From Paenibacillus_D sp047238105 (GTDB taxonomy: Bacteria; Bacillota; Bacilli; Paenibacillales; Paenibacillaceae), in contig NZ_JBDFMD010000001.1 of NCBI RefSeq assembly GCF_047238105.1, forward strand, positions 3,596,001 through 3,660,000: DNA of 64,000 nt. The letters run 5' to 3'. Within the stretch, counting starts at the first letter, position 1, and each line of letters starts with the position of its first letter. The notes below the pieces were generated by a model. That model was not told the DNA's origin, did not search any database, and saw only the letters and a list, made by a program, of their open reading frames with translations. Positions 49,864 to 58,966 of this stretch are shown here, in pieces. Position numbers and translations under genes: made by a program.

Positions 49864-50670
49864 TTACATATGTTCATGCAAGGGCTTGCTTCCCAGCCGT
49901 TTCACCTTGACTGCACAGATGCGCAGGCGCCGGTAATCAGCGATCCACTGGCCCCTCTGATAGATCTGCGGCTTCAGGGTTGTCTCGACCGTCCGGTAGA
50001 TGGATGCCTTGTCATCGGGGGCGACGTCCAGGAAGAAGTCGTCCGCCAGCACATCCAGCCAGTCCCGCAAACCGCTCTCCCCCTGCAGCGGGGTCGGCCG
50101 TTCCACATGCTGCGCCAGAGCAACCAGAAAGCCGTGCTCCTCCAACAGCGCGGCATATTGGCCGATCGTCGGGAAGTACCACGGATTGCGCCCCTGTGGA
50201 TCGTAACCGTGGCCGGCAAGCGCAGCCTCAACAGCTTCAATTACGCAGGCTACATTGCCATAACCGCCGAACTCAGCCACGAAGCGGCCGCCTTCCTTCA
50301 AAGCATGCGAGATGGTACGGATCACGGCTTGCGCATCAGGCATCCAGTGCAGGGCGGCGTTGGAGAACACGGCATCAAACGTCTGCTCTGTCCGGAAGAC
50401 GTGCGCATCCTGAACCTGCAGGTTCAACTCCGGGTACTTCTGTTTGCCCCTGGCGATCATCTCCGGCGACAGATCGATCCCTACAGGAGCGGCTCCGGCA
50501 GCAGCGATCTCAGCCGTCAAATCTCCGGTGCCGCAGCCGATATCCAGGATGGCCTCACCCGGTTTAGGCTCCAGCAGCGACAAGATACCTGCCCCCAGCT
50601 TGGAGACAAAATCCAGTTTGTGATCATATGTAGCGGCCTGCCAGTGGTTGTGTGAAGACACATGGTTCAT
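49864..50670 (-). CDS. Class I SAM-dependent methyltransferase
   Basis: 268 residues. Motif I ILDIGCGTGDLTAEIA (about 42-57), GIDLSPEMIARGKQKYP, FDAVFSNAALHWMPD, LKEGGRFVAEFGGYGN: typical of the trans-aconitate-methyltransferase-like group. The final residues VKRLGSKPLHEHM extend beyond the usual LRICAVK end and are encoded by sequence (49895-49910) identical to the end of the dispersed hairpin repeats. ATG follows AGGGAACGCAC. Substrate unknown. Confidence 0.9.
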   Translation of the reverse strand: MNHVSSHNHWQAATYDHKLDFVSKLGAGILSLLEPKPGEAILDIGCGTGDLTAEIAAAGAAPVGIDLSPEMIARGKQKYPELNLQVQDAHVFRTEQTFDAVFSNAALHWMPDAQAVIRTISHALKEGGRFVAEFGGYGNVACVIEAVEAALAGHGYDPQGRNPWYFPTIGQYAALLEEHGFLVALAQHVERPTPLQGESGLRDWLDVLADDFFLDVAPDDKASIYRTVETTLKPQIYQRGQWIADYRRLRICAVKVKRLGSKPLHEHM

Positions 50671-50738
50671 GTGCGTTCCCTCCTTTGGCTTAGATTATAG
50701 GTGAGAAACGTTTATTTGTATAAGATATATAATAAATA

Positions 50739-51017
50739 TCAGTTATAGATTATGCCTATAAATGATCTATCTCGAAAATCAGTCCCTGCAAATACCCGGC
50801 CATGGGGATTTGGAAGCTCCCCGAAACGGGTAATGTTCCAAGAAGCGCATCTCTGGTGTAGAATAGAGGCGACAACAAATGCGGAAGGCGACAGGATCTC
50901 GCTCTTGTACGGCTCGACCATCAGGACACCCTGCTCGCCCCGGCCGATCGTATACAGCTCCGGGTGCGCGCGCAGATCCAGCTTGTCATAATCGAGCTCA
51001 TAGTCAAATGCTTTCAT
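50739..51017 (-). pseudogene. Truncated DUF4385-family gene
   Basis: 92 codons. The first 37 residues MKAFDYELDYDKLDLRAHPELYTIGRGEQGVLMVEPYKSEIL match the conserved opening of DUF4385 proteins (about 150 residues). After SEIL (near 50899) the expected sequence is replaced by SPSAFVVASILHQRCAS..., which is unrelated, and the frame stops early. ATG 51017 follows GAGGGGGAATGCGAG. Probably a remnant created by deletion or rearrangement; the chimeric protein may still be made. Confidence 0.65.
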
Positions 51018-51114
51018 CTCGCATTCCCCCTCAACCCGGATTACCCCGGTCTGGCAGGGCACAAACGAAACGACGGCAACACCGCAGTCGAAACGAATCA
51101 GGAGGCGATTGGAC

Positions 51115-51600
51115 ATGACGAAAAGCAAGGACAATGACATCACGCTGACGACAAAGCCGGCCTTCCAGGCGATTGGCCTGCATTGGGAAGGGACGTTCGC
51201 ACAGGCTCATGCCGGTGAGATCCGGGAGCTGCAGGTGCAGTTGAAGAACCGGCTGGACGAGATCCCCCGCAAGACGTATCCGGACCAGCTGCTGGGACTG
51301 TCCTATCCGGATGGGGAGGAACGCTTGACCCATTACGCGCTGGTCGAGGTCGAGCAAGTGGACATTATCCCGGAAGGGATGGTGACGATCGCGCTGCCTG
51401 AGCTGGATTATGTGACGTACAGTCATGCAAGCGAAGCAGATATCAGCGAATCTTACGCCCGGGTGTTCGCCTGGATGAAGGAGAAGGGACTGCGCCAGCC
51501 GGATGATGAGGTGACACATCTGGAAGTGTACCCGATGGCCCAGGATCCGCATACGGACAAGCCCCGATTTGACATCATGATGCCGGTAAGCGCGGGATAG
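51115..51600 (+). CDS. GyrI-like / AraC effector-binding-domain protein
   Basis: 161 residues. Stand-alone small-molecule-binding fold as in GyrI (SbmC) and BmrR: AFQAIGLHWEGTFAQAHAGEIRELQ at the start, LTHYALVEVEQVDIIPEGMVTIALPELDYVTYSH, ARVFAWMKEKG, VTHLEVYP, and FDIMMPV at the end. No DNA-binding domain. ATG 51115 follows AGGAGG at 9 bases. Divergent from the DUF4385 remnant. May bind xenobiotics. Confidence 0.82.
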   Translation: MTKSKDNDITLTTKPAFQAIGLHWEGTFAQAHAGEIRELQVQLKNRLDEIPRKTYPDQLLGLSYPDGEERLTHYALVEVEQVDIIPEGMVTIALPELDYVTYSHASEADISESYARVFAWMKEKGLRQPDDEVTHLEVYPMAQDPHTDKPRFDIMMPVSAG

Positions 51601-51675
51601 GCAACAGGTCCTTACAGCAATAGTCGAGCAATCAATAGCTTGGAGTATGATCATTATCCCATGGAGGTGGCTTTT

Positions 51676-52692
51676 GTGAAAGCGTTATTCATTGGCGGAA
51701 CGGGCACGATCAGTGCCGCGATTACTAGGCAGCTGGCCGAGCAGGGCTGTGAGCTGTATCTGCTCAATCGGGGCAACCGCAACGACCGGCTGCCGGAGGG
51801 TGTCCACATTCTCGAAGGGGATATCAAGGACGAAGCACGGGTGGCGGAGCTGGTCAAAGATCTGTCCTTTGATGTGGTGGCGGACTTCATCGCATTTGTA
51901 CCGGAGCATCTGGAGCGCGATTATCGATTATTCGCCGGCAAGACCAAGCAGTTTATGTTCATCAGCTCGGCTTCGGCGTATCAGACGCCGCTCTCGGACT
52001 ACCGGGTGACAGAGGGCACCCCGCTGGCCAATCCGTATTGGGAGTACTCACGGAACAAGATTGCTTGCGAGGATTATCTGATGCGGCAGTACCGCGAGCA
52101 AGGGTTCCCGATCACGATCGTCCGCCCGAGTCATACGTACGATGAGCGTTCGATCCCGCTGGGCGTCCATGGCAAGAATGGCTCCTGGCAAGTCGCCAAG
52201 CGGATGCTGGCAGGCAAGCCGGTCATCATCCACGGGGACGGGACATCGCTGTGGACGATGACGCACAACCGCGACTTCGCCAAGGGCTTCATCGGTCTGA
52301 TGGGCAACATCCATGCGATCGGCGAAGCGGTGCACATCACCTCCGACGAGTCGGTGACCTGGAACCAGATCTACGGCATTATCGCCGATGCGCTGGGCGT
52401 CGAGCTGGATGCTGTTCACGTGCCCTCGACGTTCCTGGACGCTTGCGGGGACTATGATTTCAAGGGCGGTCTGCTAGGTGACAAGGCCAATACGGTCGTC
52501 TTCGACAACGCCAAGCTGAAGCGGCTGGTGCCGGACTTCGTGGCGACGACCCGGCTGGACCAAGGCATCCGCGAGACGGTCGCCCACATCCTCGCGAATC
52601 CGGATCTGCAGAAGGAAGACCCGGAATTCGACGAATGGTGCGACCGGGTCATCCAGTCGCTGGAGACAGCCGTCCGGCTGGTCCGGGGGTAG
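51676..52692 (+). CDS. NAD-dependent epimerase/dehydratase-like extended SDR
   Basis: 338 residues. NAD motif ALFIGGTGTISAAITRQLAEQG (GxxGxxS), RGNR, the catalytic region FMFISSASAYQ and YWEYSRNKIACEDYL (Y-x3-K), IVRPSHTYDERSIP, then FDNAKLKRLVPDFVATT. Similar to isoflavone-reductase/CSP41-like atypical extended SDRs. Start GTG at 51676 lies 7 bases after GGAGGT; an in-frame ATG upstream has no ribosome site. Substrate unknown. Confidence 0.87.
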   Translation: MKALFIGGTGTISAAITRQLAEQGCELYLLNRGNRNDRLPEGVHILEGDIKDEARVAELVKDLSFDVVADFIAFVPEHLERDYRLFAGKTKQFMFISSASAYQTPLSDYRVTEGTPLANPYWEYSRNKIACEDYLMRQYREQGFPITIVRPSHTYDERSIPLGVHGKNGSWQVAKRMLAGKPVIIHGDGTSLWTMTHNRDFAKGFIGLMGNIHAIGEAVHITSDESVTWNQIYGIIADALGVELDAVHVPSTFLDACGDYDFKGGLLGDKANTVVFDNAKLKRLVPDFVATTRLDQGIRETVAHILANPDLQKEDPEFDEWCDRVIQSLETAVRLVRG

Positions 52693-52699
52693 CTGCTGC

Positions 52700-53872
52700 T
52701 CAAGCCGGGAAGGCGGCTGCCGCCCGCTGCGTCTCAAGGACCCCGGCGTAGTCGTCTATGAGTCCGGCGAAGATGCTGTCCCAGGATCGGCGCAGCGCGG
52801 CCTGCCTGGCCGCCTCCCGGTAGCGGGCGAGCTCGCCCGGGGAGCTGAGCAGCTCGGTGATCGCCTGGACGAAATCTGCCGGCTGGCCGGGCTCGCACAA
52901 TCTGCCGGTCCGGCCATCCGTGACGAGCTCCTGCACACCGCCTGCGGCGGCCCCGATGACGGGCAGGCCGGAGGCGAGCGACTCCAGGACGACATTGCCG
53001 AACGTCTCGGTGCTGGAAGGGAAGACGAACAGGTCGGCGGATGCGTACAGCTCCGCCAGCTCCTCGCCTTCCGTGTGACCGAGGAAGGTCACGCCAGCCG
53101 GCGCTTCGGCCTGCAGCTCCGGCAGACGCGGGCCGTCGCCGGCGACCAGCCAGTGCACCTGGCTGCGGAGCGGCTCGGGGATCGTGTGCATGATCGCTGT
53201 CAGCGTATCGATATCCTTCTCCGGCGCGATCCGCCCCACATACAGCAGGAGCAGCGGCGCCGCGATGCCCAGACGCTCGCGCAGACCGGCGTTGCGCTTG
53301 GCGGGAGAGTAGAGCGCGGCATCGACGCCGCGCGACCAGATCCGCAGGCGGTGCAGGCCTTGCTCCCGCAGCACGTCGACGGTCTCGGCAGATGGGGCGA
53401 AGATCGCCGAGCAGCTCTGGTGGAACCAGCGGGTGTAGGCCCAGTATGCGGGGATCAGAGCTTTCATGTGATAATGCTCCATATAGCGGTCGAAATGCGT
53501 ATGATACGATGCGACATGCGGGATGCCCTGCCGGCGGGCGAACCGCAATCCGCTCAGACCGACGTTGAATGGTGTCAGCAGATGGATCAGATCGGGCTCG
53601 AATGCCTCGATCTCCTGGCGCAGAGACGCCATCATGGGCAGCGCCAGCCGGCATTGCGGATACAGCGCGAATGGGATGCTGGCAAGTGAGCGCACGGGCA
53701 GTCCGCCCTGCGGATCATGCGGGGCGGCGGGGCGGCCGTCGCCGCCGCTGCGCGGGGTGACGATCAGATGCTCGGTGCCGGTGCGGTGCAGATAGTCGCT
53801 GAGCCGGCCGAGCGTGCGGGAGACACCGTTGATCTGGGGCAGATACGTATCGGTAAAAAACAGCAAACGCAT
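52700..53872 (-). CDS. GT4-family glycosyltransferase
   Basis: 390 residues, two Rossmann-like lobes (GT-B). N-lobe: LLFFTDTYLPQINGVSRTLGRLSDYL, PDLIHLLTPFNVG, HVASYHTHFDRYMEHYHMK. C-lobe: LLYVGRIAPEKDIDTL, VAGDGPRLPELQ, FVFPSSTETFGNVVLESLASGLPVIGAAAGGVQEL, with the E-x7-E donor motif. Similar to MgtA/PimB-like mannosyl- or glucosyltransferases that glycosylate lipids. ATG 53872 follows AGGAGG. Convergent with the SDR gene (7-bp gap). Confidence 0.92.
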   Translation of the reverse strand: MRLLFFTDTYLPQINGVSRTLGRLSDYLHRTGTEHLIVTPRSGGDGRPAAPHDPQGGLPVRSLASIPFALYPQCRLALPMMASLRQEIEAFEPDLIHLLTPFNVGLSGLRFARRQGIPHVASYHTHFDRYMEHYHMKALIPAYWAYTRWFHQSCSAIFAPSAETVDVLREQGLHRLRIWSRGVDAALYSPAKRNAGLRERLGIAAPLLLLYVGRIAPEKDIDTLTAIMHTIPEPLRSQVHWLVAGDGPRLPELQAEAPAGVTFLGHTEGEELAELYASADLFVFPSSTETFGNVVLESLASGLPVIGAAAGGVQELVTDGRTGRLCEPGQPADFVQAITELLSSPGELARYREAARQAALRRSWDSIFAGLIDDYAGVLETQRAAAAFPA

Positions 53873-54093
53873 GGCTTCGCCTCCTGTGAGCCGTGGTGTC
53901 TGCATTGTACTGCTTCAGCATTTCAAGGATGTCAACGGCAGATTAAGATTTTGCGAATTTTGCGAAGAGTGGAGGACACGCAGATGACAATAGCCAGACC
54001 CCCTTGCTAAGATAACGGCCATTGCCGTGCACGTCCGCCCCCTGATGGTTGAGAGAGTGACAACAGCTACCTCAACCTAAGGGAGAAGTGGAT

Positions 54094-55287
54094 ATGTACA
54101 AGTATACTTACAATATTTATTGGCTGTACGCCATGCGTTTCTTCTCCAGTCTGATTCCGGCTTACGTAATTGAGCGGCTGTACTGGGAAGAGCGCGGGAT
54201 GACGATTCAGATGGTCATCTACACGGAGATTATATTTGCCATTGCGGTGATCGTCTGCGAGCTGCCCTCGGGTATCGCCGCGGACCGGTGGGGCCGCAGG
54301 CGACTGCTGCTGCTGGCAGGTCTGCTTGGCTGCACCGAGTTCCTGCTGCTGGTTTTTGCGGATAACTTCTGGCATTTTGCGCTGGTTGTCCTGCTGGCGG
54401 GCATCGGCCGCTCGGCCAGCAGCGGCGCCGAGCAGGCGCTGCTCTACGAGTCTCTGCTGGCGCAAGGCCGGGAACAGCATTATGAGCGTCACGTTGGACG
54501 CCTCCATGCGCTGGATCTGACGGCGACCATCATCGCCGCTCTGAGCGGCAGCTTGCTGGCGAGCCGATTCGGGTTCACCTTCAACTATTGGCTGTCGCTG
54601 GCAGCCGCCGGACTGGCGCTGCTGTTCGCCTGTCTGCTGCGGGAGCCGCCACGACCGGCACGCGGGGCGGAGGGGAGTGAGGAAGCCGCGCTGCCTATTC
54701 GCACCTATGTGGCAGCGTCGTTGCGCTTCTTCCGCCGGCAGCCCCAGCTGTGCCTGGTCCTGCTGTCGTCGATGATCATCGGCGCTGCGGTGAACTTCGT
54801 CGACGAGTTCTGGCAGCTGTATCTGGACCGGCTGGGCATCCCCGTCCTGTACTTTGGCCTCGTCTCAGCCGGCATCTATGCGCTGCGCTTGCCGGGGAGC
54901 CTGCTGGCCTTCAAGCTGAAGGGCAGAGTGACCTACCGGATGCTGCTCGGCGGCATCACGGCGCTTATGGCGCTGGGCTTTGCCTGGCTGGCTGCGGGAC
55001 AGGGGATCAGCGGCCTCGCTTCGCTGGCGTTGATCTGCCTCGCGTCGGGCTTCCTGGAGCCGCTGATCTCGGGCTATATGCAGCACCGGGCTGACCCGGC
55101 GATGCGGGCGACGCTCGGCTCGTTTCACTCACTCGGCGAGCATGCGGCGGTGATGCTGTCGGGCCTGGGCTTCGGCTACTGGGCGGGGCGCGCCGATGTA
55201 TTCGGCGGCTTCGGATTTGTGGCGGTCATGTGCGCGGCGTATCTCGCGGTGTATCTCGTTCTGGCACGGCGCTATCTGAGGGAATAA
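54094..55287 (+). CDS. MFS transporter
   Basis: 397 residues, 12 predicted membrane helices. The A-motif between helices 2 and 3 is GIAADRWGRRRLLLLAG. AIAVIVCELPSG, GIGRSASSGAEQALLYESL and a central cytoplasmic loop (REPPRPARGAEGSEEAAL) are typical of drug-efflux-like MFS proteins. ATG 54094 lies 8 bases after GGGAGAAG. Substrate unknown. Confidence 0.9.
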   Translation: MYKYTYNIYWLYAMRFFSSLIPAYVIERLYWEERGMTIQMVIYTEIIFAIAVIVCELPSGIAADRWGRRRLLLLAGLLGCTEFLLLVFADNFWHFALVVLLAGIGRSASSGAEQALLYESLLAQGREQHYERHVGRLHALDLTATIIAALSGSLLASRFGFTFNYWLSLAAAGLALLFACLLREPPRPARGAEGSEEAALPIRTYVAASLRFFRRQPQLCLVLLSSMIIGAAVNFVDEFWQLYLDRLGIPVLYFGLVSAGIYALRLPGSLLAFKLKGRVTYRMLLGGITALMALGFAWLAAGQGISGLASLALICLASGFLEPLISGYMQHRADPAMRATLGSFHSLGEHAAVMLSGLGFGYWAGRADVFGGFGFVAVMCAAYLAVYLVLARRYLRE

Positions 55288-55293
55288 CGAAGA

Positions 55294-55372
55294 GCCCTGC
55301 GGCACATCTGCTCCTAGGGAGCGGAGTGCCGCAGGGCGCATGTGGAAGCGGCCTTTTTGGGGGCCGCTTTCT
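55294..55372 (+). terminator. Two consecutive hairpin terminators
   Basis: GCCCTGCGGCAC/GTGCCGCAGGGC perfect 12-bp stem (55294-55337), then AAGCGGCC/GGCCGCTT (55346-55369) followed by TCTT. Together they end the MFS transcript and can act on the convergent GNAT gene. Confidence 0.8.
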
Positions 55373-55439
55373 TGTTGTTTGGGAAATTATAATTATCGTC
55401 TCTTGGCAGGCGCCCAACCAGGGGTAGTGCAGCCTGCAA

Positions 55440-55883
55440 TTACTCTGATCCGCCGGCCGCCCCCAGCTCCTTCACCATGACAAGGTGGGGGATGCCTTCT
55501 TCCATGAAGTCCTCCGAGGCCGGTGTGTATCCCAGCTTTTCGTAGAACCCTTTAGCCTGGACCTGGGCATGCAGCTTGGCGCTGGTCAAGCCGCGTTCCC
55601 GCGCCATCTGCTCCAGCTCGGCGATGATCCTGCGGCCGAGGCCGAATTTGCGGCAGTCCGGCAGCAGGCAGATCCGCTCCAGCTTGGCGATACCATCTAC
55701 CTGTCGCAGCCGGGCGGTGCCTACCGGCCGCTCATCCCTGTAGACGAGCAGATGATCCGCCTCATCCTCGTATTGGTCCAGCTCATCCTCGACAGGGACG
55801 CCTTGCTCTTCTGCGAATACCGCGATGCGTATGTCAAAGGCAATCTCCAACTGCTCCCGATTTTCCACGCGTATAATTGTCAT
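55440..55883 (-). CDS. GNAT-family N-acetyltransferase, ElaA/YjcF-like
   Basis: 147 residues. IRIAVFAEEQGVPVEDELDQYEDEADHLL at the N-terminus and the acetyl-CoA loop LERICLLPDCRKFGLGRRIIAELEQMARERG with KGFYEKLGYTPASEDFMEEGIPH at the end are characteristic of the YjcF/ElaA subgroup. ATG 55883 fits family starts; an in-frame ATG 27 bases upstream is possible. Substrate unknown. Confidence 0.88.
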   Translation of the reverse strand: MTIIRVENREQLEIAFDIRIAVFAEEQGVPVEDELDQYEDEADHLLVYRDERPVGTARLRQVDGIAKLERICLLPDCRKFGLGRRIIAELEQMARERGLTSAKLHAQVQAKGFYEKLGYTPASEDFMEEGIPHLVMVKELGAAGGSE

Positions 55884-56251
55884 AGCCACCAAGTCATCCT
55901 TTCTCTGCATGATGAAAAACCCTATCGGCCTAGCCGAATTCTGCTCCCGGAACAGGGTGCCGGTCGGACACCCCAGGTCTGAAGCTGTCCGTGCTCCCGT
56001 CTGACGATCATCAGGCTATTATGGCATGCGATCGGATGATTGACAACTGGATGGATAAACAAGGCAAGTAACCGTGTATGGGCTAATGCCGAACGAATAG
56101 CGCTGCTTGCGGCTCTTGGAGAGAACGGGTACACTGATGTCACATGATCCTTGCAGCGCGGCTGGGAGCGCTGTCCGGCCAGCCAGGCGGTGACCGCTCC
56201 TGCTCCCGCGCTGTTTGGAGACGAACGGAAGCCGCAGAAGGGGGAGCGTCG
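55884..56251. other. Non-coding region upstream of the two-component operon
   Basis: No credible gene. A weak plus-strand promoter TTGCGG-N17-TACACT ends near 56133. GC-rich inverted sequences at 56150-56240 were not resolved. Confidence 0.4.
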
Positions 56252-56956
56252 ATGTACAAGCTGATGATCGTCGAGGATGACGCCAAGATCGCTCAGCTGC
56301 TGAAGCATCATATTGAGAAGTACGGACATGAAGCTGAGGTGGTGCAGGATTTTGAGGATGTGCTGGGAGAGTTCCGGTCGATCCGGCCTCATATGGTGCT
56401 GATGGATGTCAATCTGCCGCGGTACGACGGCTTCTACTGGTGTCGGCAGCTGCGTACCGTATCGACCTGTCCGATCCTGTTCATCTCGGCGCGCAGCGAT
56501 GAGCCCGATCAGGTACGGGCGATCGAGAACGGCGGCGACGATTACCTGACCAAGCCGTTCAGCTACGAGATCGTCATGGCCAAGATCCGCAGCCAGCTCC
56601 GGCGGGTCTACGGCGACTATGCGGCAGCAAGCGGGGAGCGCAAGGTTGAGTCTGCGGGGCTGGTGCTCTACCCGGAGCGGATGGTGCTGCAACTGGCTGA
56701 GCGGACAGTGACGCTGACGCCCAGGGAATCTGCACTCATGGAGACGCTGATGGAGCGCGCCCCCCGGCTGGTGACTCGGGAGACGATGCTGGAAGCGCTG
56801 TGGGACGATTATACCTACGTGGATGACAATGCGCTCAGCGTCAATGTGACACGGGTCCGCCGCAAGCTGGCCGAGCTGGGCATCGCTGATGCGCTGGAAA
56901 CGGTTAGAGGCACGGGCTACAGGCTGAACGACAGTTGGGACGGGAGTAACCGGTGA
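56252..56956 (+). CDS. OmpR-family response regulator, BceR type
   Basis: 234 residues. Receiver: IVEDDAKIAQLL, MVLMDVNLPRYDGFYWCRQLR with phospho-Asp, FISARSD, YLTKPFSYE. C-terminal winged helix with VTLTPRESALMETLMERAPRLVTRETMLEALWDDYTYVDDNALSVNVTRVRRKL and VRGTGYRLN. The wording matches BceR regulators of antimicrobial-peptide resistance. ATG 56252 follows GGGGGAGCGTCG. The kinase GTG overlaps its stop. Confidence 0.93.
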   Translation: MYKLMIVEDDAKIAQLLKHHIEKYGHEAEVVQDFEDVLGEFRSIRPHMVLMDVNLPRYDGFYWCRQLRTVSTCPILFISARSDEPDQVRAIENGGDDYLTKPFSYEIVMAKIRSQLRRVYGDYAAASGERKVESAGLVLYPERMVLQLAERTVTLTPRESALMETLMERAPRLVTRETMLEALWDDYTYVDDNALSVNVTRVRRKLAELGIADALETVRGTGYRLNDSWDGSNR

Positions 56957-57960
56957 GGCTGTTCTGGCGTGACCAGCTGCCGCTGCTTTTCGGTACAGTC
57001 CTGCAGCTCTGCATCGTCGTGCTCGTCTTCTGGCTGGACGGCTACCGCAGCTTGACCGTAGCGGCTTACGCACTGTTGTTGGGACTGCTCGTATGTGCCG
57101 GTATACTGGTCTACCGCTGGTGGACGCATAAGCGGTTCTATGAGCTGATGGCCGATCCCGAGCCGGGCGAAGAGCTGGCCCTGGCCTCATTGGGCTTCGC
57201 GCCGCTGCCGTCTGCGGCAAGCGACCTGCTGGCGACGCAGCACCGTTACTACGAGCAGCGTGTACGGACGCTGGAGGAGCAGCAGGCGCAGCACCTGACT
57301 TTCATGCAACAGTGGGTACACCAGATGAAGACGCCGCTGTCAGTGCTGGAGCTGATGCTGCAGGAGAGCGGAGAGCCCAGGGATGAGAGCATGCGAGAAG
57401 AGACAGAGCGTCTGCGCTCCGGGATGGAGATGGTGCTCTACATGGCCCGGCTGCAGACGTTCGAGCAGGATTTCCACATCGAGGCGGTCAAGCTGAGGGA
57501 GGCGGTCAACGAGGTCATCCTCGAGCATAAGCGGCTGCTGATCCGCAGCTCGCTATATCCCGAGTTGTCTGTGGACGAGGGGTTGCAGGTCGCGACGGAC
57601 CGCAAGTGGCTGCGGTTCATCCTCCAGCAGCTCATCACCAACGCCGCCAAGTACGGTGCGGGCGGCGGCAAGCTGGCCATCCGCGCTTATCCGAGCGGCC
57701 GGGCGGTGCATCTGGAGGTGGAGGATGCCGGTGTCGGCATCCCGGCAGCGGATCTCGCCCGCATCTTCCGTCCTTTCTTCACGGGAGAAAACGGCCGCAC
57801 CTTCAAGGAATCGACGGGGATGGGGCTGTATATCGTCCGCGCGGTGCTGGAGCGGATGGGCCAGCAGATCGAGGCCGAATCGGAGGTGGGACGCGGCACG
57901 GTGATGCGGTTGATCTTCCCGCATGCTGCCCGGGCGGGAGTGGTGAAGCATCGTGAGTAA
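56953..57960 (+). CDS. Intramembrane-sensing histidine kinase, BceS type
   Basis: 335 residues. Two membrane helices (about 12-30 and 36-55) with almost no extracellular loop, as in BceS kinases that receive input from the BceAB transporter. Phospho-His in FMQQWVHQMKTPLSVLEL; ATPase motifs ITNAAKYG (N box), VEDAGVGIPAADLARIFRPFFTG, GMGLYIVRAVLERMG. The GTG start overlaps the regulator's TGA (GTGA), so the two are translationally coupled. Confidence 0.93.
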   Translation: MRLFWRDQLPLLFGTVLQLCIVVLVFWLDGYRSLTVAAYALLLGLLVCAGILVYRWWTHKRFYELMADPEPGEELALASLGFAPLPSAASDLLATQHRYYEQRVRTLEEQQAQHLTFMQQWVHQMKTPLSVLELMLQESGEPRDESMREETERLRSGMEMVLYMARLQTFEQDFHIEAVKLREAVNEVILEHKRLLIRSSLYPELSVDEGLQVATDRKWLRFILQQLITNAAKYGAGGGKLAIRAYPSGRAVHLEVEDAGVGIPAADLARIFRPFFTGENGRTFKESTGMGLYIVRAVLERMGQQIEAESEVGRGTVMRLIFPHAARAGVVKHRE

Positions 57961-58096
57961 AGGGCATACATTAGGTCGGCTCGTACAGGCGGTATATTAC
58001 CGTTTGCAGCACGGGTCGGCTCTTTGTCTTATTTATTGACAGAAAGCAGGGCGGACTGAAGCTTCATTTTGGCGCTATCGGAATCCGGCTCCGAAT

Positions 58097-58123
58097 CTTA
58101 CAGCGCTGACACCTTCTTGTAAG
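58097..58123 (+). promoter_or_regulatory. Putative BceR-like binding site upstream of the ABC genes
   Basis: CTTACA (58097-58102) and TGTAAG (58118-58123) form an inverted repeat with TGACA (58107-58111) between. BceR-type sites in Bacillus are built from TNACA/TGTAA half-sites. A possible -10 TACAAT lies at 58155-58160. Confidence 0.5.
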
Positions 58124-58195
58124 GCTGATCGATAGGAGAATCTGCAGGGTGCGGGATACAATAGGCGTATCATTGAACGGCAAGGAGAGAAAACG

Positions 58196-58940
<745 letters not shown>

Positions 58941-58966
<26 letters not shown>

